The position numbers were made by a program, and so were the translations under genes. DNA of 64,000 nt from Macrolepiota albuminosa (taxonomy: Eukaryota > Basidiomycota > Agaricomycetes > Agaricales > Agaricaceae), in contig JAMWFC010000054.1 in NCBI GenBank assembly GCA_027475525.1, forward strand, positions 1,790,468-1,854,467, given 5' to 3'. Shown piece after piece: positions 45,961 to 54,467 of this stretch (position 1 is the stretch's first letter; each line of letters opens with the position of its first letter). Under the pieces are notes generated by a model, which saw only the letters and a program-made list of their open reading frames with translations, was not told the DNA's origin and searched no databases.

Positions 45961-46554
45961 AGTACCTAATATAGATGACTAGATAAAAAAAGATACTACA
46001 ACACCCACTAAAAAAACAGCATCAGTAAAAGAAAGCAAAATTAAAGAAAAAAAAAAGTAGACAAAACGCACATAGGTAAAACTTGAAAAGCAATACTATA
46101 CAAAATATAAATGACACAAAAAATAACAATAGAAAACAGCACAGACAGGTGAAATCACAACGGACAAGTGGAACAGGAAAGTAGCAAACACACAACGTTG
46201 TTGGAACAGAAATGAGCAGATGACGTGCACTAGTGGTGGACAAGCGATTACAGAACAGCAACAAACAGGTATCATAAAATGACAACAGACAAACAACAAC
46301 AGTGCAATGCAAGAAACACACGGCGTGAAATAGTAGTCAAACAAGCAGCAAGCAAGGAACAGCAGTGAACAGGCAGCACAAAATCGTACTGCAACAGAAA
46401 ACAAGCACTACAGCAGACAGAGATTACAATAGGCAGACATGAAATGAATAAAGACGACACCTATAACAGGCTCGCAGACAGCGCTGCGGCAGGAAATGAT
46501 TACATTATGAAGGATTAAAGCACTAGTAGTAAGAAAAACATACCAATATGACAA
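45961..46554. other. strand-asymmetric A/C-rich stretch, no gene
   Basis: The plus strand is rich in A and C (ACAACAGACAAACAACAACAG-like) and poor in T. Long minus-strand frames rich in Cys/Phe/Leu arise from this composition and are not genes. Confidence 0.55.
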
Positions 46555-46740
46555 AATAGTCTGAATAGCGGTAGCAGACAATGGTAACAAAGACAAGTTT
46601 GAAGTCGTGAATATTTACTAATGATTGAAAAAAGTAAATGAGACAATACAAGCACTAATAAGGAACCTTATAGAAACTTTTAAAACATCACATGATCTGG
46701 GGTAAATCTAGGGGAACTCGACCTTGTAAAAGATTATTAA
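46555..46740 (+). repeat. direct repeat of the DUF6535 gene's upstream region
   Basis: Matches 50820-51050 in order: CTGAATAGC, ATGGTAACAAA.ACAAGTTT, ACTAATAAGGAAC, TAGAAACTT, CATCAC.TGATCTG. The other copy is the promoter region of the DUF6535/ankyrin gene starting at 51079. Confidence 0.65.
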
Positions 46741-47089
46741 TTTTAATATATAATGTTTCAAAGGCGCCCTGTGGCCGCAATGCCCGCTACTTTTGCGGAG
46801 ACACAGGGATCACGAACAGCCACCAAATCGATTTTCCTATTTTACACTGTTCACACTGCTTCAATTAAAGATTGTTAATCGAATACATCATTGCGTTCTA
46901 CTTGATTGTGAACTTCTCTTTTGATTTCATAAACTGACCATGACGACGTGAGATGCGACCTTCTTTTCTGAGATTACCATTTACTACATTTCGCGTGCAG
47001 CAGTCCTAGAAAGCACCATTACCCAATTCTCGCAGTGAATTCCAGCTTCCCAATTTCAGGAGTTAATTTGTGAAGTGGTCTCATTTCCC

Positions 47090-47374
47090 CTATACTGCTT
47101 GCACAGTTCGTATGATAAGAGATTCCAAGAACGGAGAGCAAAGTGCGTGCACAATTAATCCAACAATGTACATCTGGAGATCAGTGGGAAGAATATTAGA
47201 AATAGCAGGAGAAACTGCCTGACACAACGAGAGACTTGCTGAATTTTTCTGGGAATAGACGCAGAGACTGTGTAACGTATGTTTGACAACAACATCGAGA
47301 ACAGACGCGATATCACTGGCAGCAGATATGCCGTGACCAGCGGCAATTGTTTGGTAGCTATTTGCAACCAACAA
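47090..47374 (-). CDS. unidentified coding-like fragment, ~95 codons
   Basis: A minus-strand frame with ordinary protein composition (IAAGHGISAASDIASVLDVV, ISNILPTDLQMYIVGLIVHA) ends at a stop at about 47090. No start context or introns are evident and I recognise no family. It may be the remnant of an exon; it could also be chance. Confidence 0.25.
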   Translation of the reverse strand: MLVANSYQTIAAGHGISAASDIASVLDVVVKHTLHSLCVYSQKNSASLSLCQAVSPAISNILPTDLQMYIVGLIVHALCSPFLESLIIRTVQAV

Positions 47375-47716
47375 AACTTTGCCCTTTGGGGTTAGTTCTC
47401 ATAGCCCGCTAGTTTACAGACAGTCCGTCTGCTTTTAGGCGTCCACCCTGAGGAAATGCCTTACGCACACTCCTGGTATGGTAATTCTCTTACTCTTATA
47501 TATAATGGTTAGATCACGCGTATAAAGTTGAAAGTTCAAAATTCGATATTCCGACCTAATGACGTGTGATGTTGTCTTTTGACCAATCTCTCTGTACATC
47601 ATATTAGTTCAGTGGAATATCTATAAATTGATATTCTATATTCTGCACAAGCGGCGGGTTCGACTCCCCCATAGTGCATGATGGTATTCCTCTGACCATT
47701 CTTGTTTTCAAACCAT

Positions 47717-47752
47717 TACGTAAGTGCCCGTCCCCACGAACGATTACATAAT
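47717..47752. repeat. 28-bp palindromic minisatellite, single unit, right arm
   Basis: TTACGTAAGTGCCCGTCCCC.ACGAACGATTACATAA corresponds to the triple unit at 18943-19025, with the array reduced to about one unit. Confidence 0.6.
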
Positions 47753-47949
47753 GATTTTATTATTATTATTATTGTATATAGTCATCATCATTATTTGTAA
47801 TACATACGTCTCTTTCTTTCCTCCCTGTCTTTTCTTAAAATTTTCGATTTCAAACTATCTTACCGCTAGCTTGCTCATAGGTCATGTTACTGCACAACTC
47901 TGGAAATGCTATATCCTCGTCGCTTCTTCTGCTATAACAAACTGGTACC

Positions 47950-48949
47950 GTCAGTCTATGTTGTCGTGTACTCACTCAACGGACACCTACTTGGAGGCAA
48001 ACACTATCAATCACTGTGGTTCAACTTGGTACTTATTACTGCTCGTTGCGAGCTAGAATGCTTCGATAGGTAAAATTCTGACAATTAGTACAATGTAAGT
48101 ACGACTTCAGCCTGTTCAATCTATGGATCTATGCGGCTTGAAACGAATCTTTTCTGCGAATGCGACCATGGAAAAACCGTTGTATTACTCGAACAACTAT
48201 GCAATGAAGCCTTATATATACCAACCTGCTAAAACAACCAAGATGTTCAGTGACATTAAGTATGACTTTAGTGAACACTCACTCACTTATACGAAAATAA
48301 CCGTACGCGGTCGATATTTCCTCTCAACATCACTTCATATACGTTTACTTTTTTTTGGTGTATAACGTTGAACAACGTCTTCACACAACATCCATGTCCG
48401 AACTTCCACACGTTGATGATATACAGTGTTGGCGCCCGCGCACGTCTCCCTACTCCATCGGCGGAAGACGAATGAGAGAAATTGCGGACGTTGGGTTCAC
48501 CATCGTCACTAGACGGTACCTCGACGTTTTAAGTGGTTATAACGTCAAAAATCTAGTATTTTGGTGAGTTTTTCTATTTTACTTTATATTAGCGCTTTTT
48601 TTTACATATTGTATCTTTCTAATGTCAGCTCTTATACCCATCACGACCCGCGCTTTTACTTTATATTAGCGCTTTTTTTTACATATTGTATCTTTCTAAT
48701 GTCAGCTCTTATACCCATCACGACCCGCGCGCGCGACACCTCACCCTAAAAGGATTCGATTCGAACCAACGATTAGTCGCCGCCTTTCACGTACATCGTA
48801 GCGACGACAATCGGTACCTTGACGAAGCGTTCACTTACGCGTATTCGGGCGATTCATACAGCTGGACGGCGGAAAATATTATCGTCAAGCACGTCGTTCT
48901 CAACCACGTAACTCAACGCCATATTTTCAACACAACTTCGAAAATCGTT
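47950..48949 (+). CDS. unknown inverted-repeat-arm gene, right copy
   Basis: Conserved exon-like frames match the left copy: MLSCTHSTDTYLEANTINHC (from ~47958), MDLCGLKRIFSANATMEKPL (48123), CWRPRTSPYSIGGRRMREI (~48425) and FDSNQRLVAAFHVHRSDDNR (~48760). The last ends at a GTAAGT donor after codon KIV at 48949, so more exons may follow. Between copies the first segments are identical in protein, whereas the last differs at several positions. No family recognised. An exact 77-bp duplication (48577-48730) covers one intron and acceptor. Confidence 0.4.
48577..48730. repeat. exact 77-bp tandem duplication in the right arm
   Basis: Copies 48577-48653 and 48654-48730 begin TTTTACTTTATATTAGCGC and end CGACCCGCGC; flanks diverge at once. 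It is absent from the left arm. Confidence 0.85.
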
Positions 48950-49430
48950 GTAAGTCTTCATTTTACTCTTCAAGTTTACTTCGAACTCATTTTATTACGA
49001 GTGCGCGTATGTTACAACACAAGATAATAACGATACATCAATAGGTAGTATTACTTTCTTTTCGTAGGTAAGTTAACTTTCATGTTTTTCACGATTATTA
49101 CAATCCGCTATATGTTTTTTTTTCAAACAGATTTTATTTTATTTTATTATTTATTTATTTATTTATTTATATAGTGATATAATATATTATGTATATCGTA
49201 TCGTACCACTCAATGTATGTATCATATCATATCATTTATCATGATCATATCTATACATAAATTACTTTAATAACCATATATAATAATAATAAAGTAATAA
49301 AGAAAATAAAGAACGAAGAGAAGAGTACATACATACAATAAATAAAATTAATAAAATACAAGTAATAAAAGAAAAAGGAACATGTAAGAGTCGGGGACCG
49401 GCTCACACGTATGCCGCCACGATAATAATA

Positions 49431-49582
49431 TTTTAAGTCGTAGCGACCCATGCGCCGGTCACCGACTCTTATTATATTTCTCTTTCTTTTATTATCAATC
49501 ATTTATGTCTTACATATGATGATCATTAATAATAAATTTATTACATAAGCGTTCGTCTGGACGAACGCTTATGTAATCATTT
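49431..49582 (+). repeat. third copy of the element terminus plus a perfect palindrome
   Basis: CGTAGCGACCCATGCGCCGGTCACCGACTCTTA (given here in parts: CGTAGCG, GCGCCGGTC, CCGACTCTTA) repeats the left tip at 14684 in the same orientation, so it is head-to-head with the right tip. At 49541-49578 lies ATTACATAAGCGTTCGTC, then TG, then its exact reverse complement: a 38-bp palindrome with 18-bp arms. Confidence 0.65.
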
Positions 49583-49692
49583 GAGAACAAACAGACACTC
49601 AGACTCTGACTAGGAGAATAAACTTCAAACTTCAAGATTATTGGGGATACCTATACATACCTATACACTGTTCGTTGCAGTCAGCAAGGCTG
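49583..49692. other. short spacer, nothing recognised
   Basis: 110 bp between the palindrome and the miniature retrotransposon. Confidence 0.5.
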
Positions 49693-49734
49693 TGTAGCTC
49701 TTCCAGAGGATTGAACCGACAACCTCAGGAAAAC

Positions 49735-49789
49735 TGGAACTAGCAGGGGTTGAACCTGCATCGCATGTTACCATTACACCATAGTCCCG
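49735..49789 (-). other. tRNA-like sequence in the left LTR (no anticodon arm)
   Basis: On the minus strand, acceptor 5' strand GGGACTA pairs with TAGTTCC (one G.T). The D-arm region includes an A box TGGTGTAATGG and a T arm GCAGG-TTCAACC-CCTGC forms the B box. Only ~7 nt lie between D and T arms, so the anticodon arm is missing. It could act as an RNA polymerase III promoter; it is not a functional tRNA. Confidence 0.75.
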
Positions 49790-49896
49790 TGTTACTACTT
49801 GCTTTTTGTTGTCAACTAGTACCATTCTAGCTCCAGTCAATAGGGGCTTAAGCATAACCCCGGGCTTTAACTAAGGTGTATTGACACACCCTTACA

Positions 49897-49907
49897 CTCT
49901 CCCCTCT
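49897..49907 (-). promoter_or_regulatory. polypurine tract of the TRIM
   Basis: AGAGGGGAGAG on the minus strand, abutting the LTR. It is the expected plus-strand primer site of an LTR retrotransposon. Confidence 0.75.
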
Positions 49908-50090
49908 AGACTTGTTCCGGCAAGTCTCAGGATCTCAAGTGCGCCCTCCTTGTACCTTATCCTGATCACAGACCATGCATCCGGTATTTCATGACTTATA
50001 GGTCCCAGGGTAAAGGCCACCTTATGTCAGCGGATCAACCTAGATCATGACGCAGGCTTGGTCACGAACATACAAGGCTAGCACAGCCAC

Positions 50091-50103
50091 TGTAGTTCCA
50101 CCA
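50091..50103 (-). promoter_or_regulatory. primer-binding site of the TRIM
   Basis: TGGTGGAACTACA on the minus strand predicts a primer tRNA ending ..TAGTTCC-A-CCA. TAGTTCCA is exactly the 3' acceptor strand of the tRNA-like segment in the LTRs. Confidence 0.7.
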
Positions 50104-50147
50104 AATGTAACACTTCCAGAGGATTGAACCGACAACCTCAGGAAAGC

Positions 50148-50201
50148 TGGAACTAGCAGGGCTTGAACCTGCATCGCATGTTACCATTACACCATAGTCC
50201 C
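50148..50201 (-). other. tRNA-like sequence in the right LTR
   Basis: Same organisation as at 49735-49789: GGGACTA/TAGTTCC acceptor, A box TGGTGTAATGG, T arm GCAGG-TTCAAGC-CCTGC. Stems are conserved despite point differences between the LTRs. Confidence 0.75.
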
Positions 50202-50309
50202 ATGTTCCTACTTGCTTTTTGTTGTCAACTAGTACCATTCTAGCTCCAGTCAATAGGGGCTTAAGCATAAACCCGGGCTTTAACTAAGGTATATTGACAC
50301 ATCTTTACA

Positions 50310-50660
50310 GTCTGTGAATGAAGGGAAGACACATACAATGAGAAATTCCTGAGCTTGGATAAGGAAATTTTAGGCTTAGCCATAACACTTTTTTGCATTG
50401 GATCAGAGAGTCTATATTATAAAAAGGGCGGCTTCCACCACAATCAGTCTGTATAGACATATTGGACCCTGTGATGTGAGGGTCAGTCATCTTTGTCTCA
50501 GGAAGTTCTTCATCTGTTGGCTCTGCAGCCATTTGATCTATCCTATTGTCTGGTTGTTTAGTTATGGGGTCCCACTTTACAAAAGGGGTGTTTAGTATGT
50601 TTTTTGCTCTATTTACACACGGGTGGGGGTGAAATTTCATTTGGTATTTCACATATAATG
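50310..50660 (-). mobile_element. LINE fragment (post-RT linker)
   Basis: A minus-strand frame contains HPHPCVNRAKNILNTPF, matching the linker of the LINE relic at 27.0 kb (HPASYVNRAKDML). Only this piece is present; the TRIM abuts it. Confidence 0.55.
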
Positions 50661-51078
50661 TACAGCCAGACTACATATTATATTACCGGATAGCTGTATA
50701 TATGCATAGGAGGAAGAGAGAGAGAGAGAAGACTTATATATATATAGAAAATGAACTTGATACTTCCTATATGTCTGTTGGTATAGTATTATTATTTATG
50801 ATATGACAAACAGCTGCTGATAGCTGCTGAATAGCAGTAAGACATGGTAACAAAACAGACAAGTTTAAAGTCTCGTTGATAAAGTCGATGATGATTTTTG
50901 AAAAGAGTAAGCGAGACAAAATATACTAATAAGCGAGACAAAATATACTAATAAGGAACTTAATAGAAACTTCTAGAGCATTCTAGAGCATCACGTGATC
51001 TGAAACGAACTTGTGAGGAACTTGAGACGTTCGAGTTTGTAAGAACCCTTTCTCTTACTTACGTAAGAGAGTCGGGGA
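50661..51078 (+). promoter_or_regulatory. upstream region of the DUF6535/ankyrin gene
   Basis: Contains GA and TA microsatellites at 50712-50745, the ~230-bp segment repeated at 46555-46740 and a 22-bp tandem repeat (AAGCGAGACAAAATATACTAAT) at 50909-50952. No coding frame seen. Confidence 0.45.
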
Positions 51079-53213
51079 ATGGCAAACCTCTTGCATGGAT
51101 CGGGCTTCAGGAGCTTCGGCATCCATAACTTGGGTACTGTCGTGGATTTGTTGTGAAATGATTTCCATTCACCCTATAGCTCCTAGGTGGTCGTAATTAT
51201 GATTACACAGAGATGTACGGCCCTGACAAACCCGGAGAAGAAGTAAAAGAGAATGCGCGAGTGTGGAATGTCTATCTTGATGAAGCAGAGAGTCATGATG
51301 CGGACATGATTGAAGGCTATCGGAGCATCATTGAAAGTCTCCTCGTTTTTGTGAGTATTGATGGACATACATTCCTAAATGTCATCTTAATCGAAGACAG
51401 GCTGCACTCTTCTCGGCAGTAGTAACGACATTTGTCGGTCAAACGTCTCAAGCGCTCCAACCAGATAACGCACAGATCACGGTATCCCTACTTGTCGAAA
51501 CCAACCAATTATTGCGAGCCGTCGGAAATAGAACGAGGATAGATGCTGTTTCTGCAGCATCTCTGGGTCCCGAAAGCCGGACGCACACTTCCATTGATGT
51601 ATGGGTGAATGGACTCTTTTTTACCAGCCTCGCTCTCTCGTTATCGACTGCCCTCCTCTCTGTTCTAGCCAAACAATGGATCCAAGTTTGTACACTCCCT
51701 TTAGCTTGGTCTCGCAGTCGTCTAATACAGGTGAATAGGCATATACTGCAATTGTTCCTGGCGACGCCAAAACCCGCGCTTTAATACGCCAATTTCGCTT
51801 TGAAGGATTTGTGAAATGGAAACTTGGCGAAATCATCGAGAGTCTCCCACTGATCCTACATTGCTCAGTTGCGATCTTTCTGGTTGGACTAGTTCTCTAC
51901 GTTTCACAGTTGTCCCGTCCAATATCTGGAATTGTTGGTGTGATCACTGCTCTCACGTTTATCTTGTACTTTGGATCTTCCATGGTTCCAGCCTTGGACA
52001 CTGCTTGTCCCTACCGCATCCCCTTCATGTTCTATCCAACGGGAATTCTATGGTATGCTTTAGGTCCTATAGCATACACATGCCAGCATCTCTGGCGTAT
52101 GCTTACTCTTTCCTTGAGGACACGGCGACCGTGGCAACCGTGGCAACCGTGGCAACCACAATGGCCAAAGGGTTCTTTGAGAAAGGCAGAGCACTATAGA
52201 GTGTTTGAGCAATCACCTGATTTTCCTAGTCTTCTGGCTCTTGACTCCTTTGAATGGATATTCAACCACTCATCTAACTCTTCGGTCAAGCAATTGTCAC
52301 GGAAGGGACTGGTGGCTTGCTTGATGGATTGTCTCCCCTTGCCTCTTTTCCCACTACACATCTTTCAGGAAATCGTTATTTGATCTCTGCAGTCACTCAT
52401 TACATATCAAGATTGCGAGAGACGTATTCAGCATCTTCCATGGAGGATGAGGTTGGAAAAACTAGATATGACCGAAGGATTAAAAATTTTATGGAGGCCT
52501 TTGATCTCAAGACGCTGCTGGACGAACGTACTGCTGGTTTCAAAGACTGGCAAGAACAGATAAGGGCTGCACTGTTTGAAGCTTATGATGAGGCACTCAG
52601 AAGCAGGCGTCGGGTCCTATCTCGGTGGCTTCTGGATTTGGGCGGTCCCAACCTATTTCAACCTGGCATCGAATGGAGTGCGAGGTTCTTGTTTACATGT
52701 ATACATGACGGGGATGCCGAAGACTTTCGTGAACTGGTGTATCGAGGAATAGACCTCAACTCTCGTGATTATGATGATTGTACCGCTTTGCATTATGCAG
52801 CCTACGCAGGCAATCTGCATATGGTCATCGCCGTTGTTGAACGAGAGCCAGCTCTGATCTCTGTGCAGGATCAGTACTTCTCATATTCAGTGCTTGAATT
52901 TGCTATTCTAAACTCGCAGAACTCCCATACAATGGTGACATACCTTTTGGATCATGGTGCCCGATCATGTAGTCACGATGCACTCTACGATGCATTGAAA
53001 GGGGGTTCAAGCGTCGAGGACCTGAAAAGAGTGAAGCTTTTGCTTGACTGCGGATGGGATAGAACAGTAAAGGATGTTGTAGGGAAGACACTACTTGACA
53101 TTGCACGCAGCAAAGGTGACGACACACTTGTCGAGTACTTGGAACAATACCAGACTGTCAGGCTCGCCCCATATGGGATGACATTCCATACTGTGAATGA
53201 AGAGACACCATAA
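51079..53213 (+). pseudogene. DUF6535 membrane protein with ankyrin repeats, one frameshift
   Basis: Exons 51079-51133, 51187-51350, 51401-51685 and 51739-53213 join in phase. The N-terminal DUF6535 signature is clear: ENARVWNVYLDEAESHDADM, WVNGLFFTSLALSLSTALLS, KQWIQAYTAIVPGDAKTRAL. It is followed by hydrophobic helices (SVAIFLVGLVLYV, ITALTFILYFGSSM) and a WQP repeat. Near 52290 the frame slips: ..NSSVKQ continues as IVTEGTGGLLDGLSPL only if one base is missing. The C-terminal half has ankyrin-like units and matches 1-618. The family is expanded in mushrooms and its role is unknown. No intron explains the slip, so it is a recent pseudogene or a sequence error. Confidence 0.75.
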
Positions 53214-53800
53214 TCTCTGCATTGTTACAATGGAACTCGATTGAATATATGCATATATTGATTTTCATGTCCAAATATACGATACAGGTGCAGTGACACT
53301 GACACTGGAAACATTTATTTATGTCGTGCACCCGGTATGCCAAAGAAAGCCAGGGAGCTGGAATAACCATCCGAAGAGAGGAGAGAGAGACTTGCAGATA
53401 ATCGGAGACATCAGTAATGCAACAATGCGACGAGAAATTGAGAGCGAATTTTGGAGATACTATAGACATGCTTGAACATTGGATTGAAGCTTAGATAGCC
53501 ACAAATAATCAATTATGGGCTTTGCAGAAAAGTACGACACGTACTTCGTACATAAATGTGTTTCGAGTCCGAGATCCCGGAGGGTCAGATTTCTCGAGGA
53601 CGTGAACTGTTCGTTCGATCCTTAACCCTATAGACATGCTTGAGCATTGGATTGAAGCTTAGATAGCCTAATAATCAATTGTCTTTTGCAGCAAGGCACG
53701 ACACGCACTTCGTGCAGAAATGTGTTTCGATTCCGAGATTCCGGAGGGTCAGATTTCTTGAGGACGTGAACTGTTCGTTCGATCCTTAACCTCCCCCGCG
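53214..53800 (+). repeat. 3' flank of the ankyrin gene with a ~165-bp tandem duplication
   Basis: Matches 619-1020. The segment from CTATAGACATGCTTGA to TTCGATCCTTAACC (about 53458-53625) is repeated imperfectly at 53627-53790. No gene seen. Confidence 0.6.
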
Positions 53801-54160
53801 AGAACAGCCTGATCTATCGCATCCTCATTCCCGCATCGGGATTGCTTCCTCGGATCGACGGGCTCGTTGTCGCGCACGTCGATGTCCACACAGGAGGTGT
53901 ACGGTGCGCGAGAGGTGCGGCGGATGATTGGCCCCCTAGCTATTCAGGGGCATTTGTGCCGATCTGTACATGAAAGCGCGAGCGAGGTGCTTTGAACAGG
54001 TGCGGGTGTTAGGACGGGGCGTGGGAGGTATAGGCGATGGTGGAGGACCCAGGTGGGGGATGCGGTTACAGCCGAAGGAGGGGATGTAATCATGCTTGAG
54101 GTGCATACATTGCGCGGCTTGAGAGGGAGACGCCTCAAGGAACTCGACGGGTGGGAGCGA
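53801..54160 (+). pseudogene. second BRO1 relic
   Basis: Follows the BRO1 gene from about 56650 (ATCTCATCTACCACGCCCTCA) through GATCGACGGGCTCGT, GGAGGTGTACGG and GGTGTTAGGACGGGG, with deletions and frameshifts. It is closer to BRO1 than the relic at 2.2 kb and lies 1.4 kb upstream of the real gene in the same orientation. Confidence 0.75.
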
Positions 54161-54376
54161 ATCTACTACATCTCCTCAGACTGAAATCAATGAATGAAAG
54201 TGAATATTACTGGAAACATTGATCAATATTTATGTCATAACTGGGTGCATAACTCTCAACTTGTATAAGCTCCCTACACCCCAGATGGCAGAGGTTTTTC
54301 TTTCAAGAAGGGCATTTACAAACGGGTTTCGATCATTACATCATCTGATATAGTCCTACATGAACTTTGATTCCAA
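54161..54376. other. spacer before the tRNA gene
   Basis: Nothing recognised. Confidence 0.5.
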
Positions 54377-54467
54377 GGCGACATGGCCGAGCGGTCTAAG
54401 GCGCTAGAATCAGGTTTATATGCCTATCTAGTCTTTCGGGGCGTGAGTTCGAATCTCACTGTCGTCA
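54377..54467 (+). tRNA. tRNA-Leu(CAG) with an 11-nt intron
   Basis: Acceptor GGCGACA/TGTCGTC (one G.U), D arm GCCGAGCGGTCTAAGGC, anticodon stem CTAGA/TCTAG, loop A-T-CAG-G..A. The intron TTTATATGCCT follows the base after the anticodon. A long variable arm is present (class II), and the T arm is GTGAG-TTCGAAT-CTCAC. Discriminator A at 54467. A T-run at 54474-54480 is the Pol III terminator. Decodes CUG codons. Confidence 0.9.

Larger units (their letters stand above)
14682..49423. mobile_element. ~34.7-kb element bounded by long inverted repeats, with JmjC and Helitron-type helicase genes
   Basis: The left arm comprises 14682-14787 and 15159-15204, interrupted by a MITE and then a LINE, and resumes at 17345-19086. 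The right arm is 47510-49423. The arms align as reverse complements from the outer tip (CGTRGCGGC..CCGGTCCCCGACTCTTAC) inward to the gap. Their encoded peptides are about 97-99% identical over long stretches. Between the arms are genes at 19543-20117 (-), 21836-23092 (-), 23836-25383 (+), 32072-36928 (+) and 38236-45816 (-), plus nested LINE and MITE copies. I see no clear target duplication at the tips. There is no family B DNA polymerase, so it is not a Polinton, and no DDE transposase was recognised. A 100-N gap touches the left arm. Either a giant inverted-repeat transposon or a rearranged composite fits. Confidence 0.5.
47510..49423 (+). repeat. right inverted-repeat arm
   Basis: The reverse complement of the left arm. 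It includes an uninterrupted version of the sequence that in the left arm is split by a MITE (14788) and a LINE (15205), so it preserves both empty sites. The outer tip is ..GTAAGAGTCGGGGACCGGC....GCCGCCACGAT at 49383-49423. Confidence 0.85.
49693..50309 (-). mobile_element. TRIM: miniature LTR retrotransposon, 617 bp, with tRNA-like LTRs
   Basis: Two direct repeats of 204 bp (49693-49896 and 50106-50309), each TG..CA on either strand (TGTA..TTACA), flank only 209 bp. On the minus strand a polypurine tract AGAGGGGAGAG sits directly before the 3' LTR (49897-49907), and a primer-binding site TGGTGGAACTACA lies 2 bases after the 5' LTR (50091-50103). The flanking pentamers GGCTG and GTCTG could be a diverged 5-bp target duplication. 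No coding capacity, so it depends on a partner. Each LTR contains a tRNA-like segment. LTR identity is ~95%, a moderate age. Confidence 0.85.

Noticed and set aside
38146..46000. Classical Helitron with 5'-TC and 3'-CTRR ends around the helicase
   Set aside because: A CTAG followed by T exists on the minus strand near 38176, but there is no convincing hairpin before it and no TC end identified on the other side.
45961..46596. Several minus-strand frames rich in Cys, Phe and Leu
   Set aside because: They arise from strand-asymmetric A/C-rich sequence and lack introns, motifs or homology.
14682..49423. Polinton/Maverick or Starship identity of the large block
   Set aside because: No DNA polymerase B, retroviral-type integrase, packaging ATPase or DUF3435-type tyrosine recombinase was recognised.
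49735..50201. Genuine tRNA genes at the TRIM LTRs
   Set aside because: The anticodon arm is missing in both, and they lie at equivalent positions in two LTRs.
49693..50309. Pair of SINEs rather than a TRIM
   Set aside because: Equal 204-bp lengths, TG..CA ends, a polypurine tract and a primer-binding site at the correct places fit an LTR element better.
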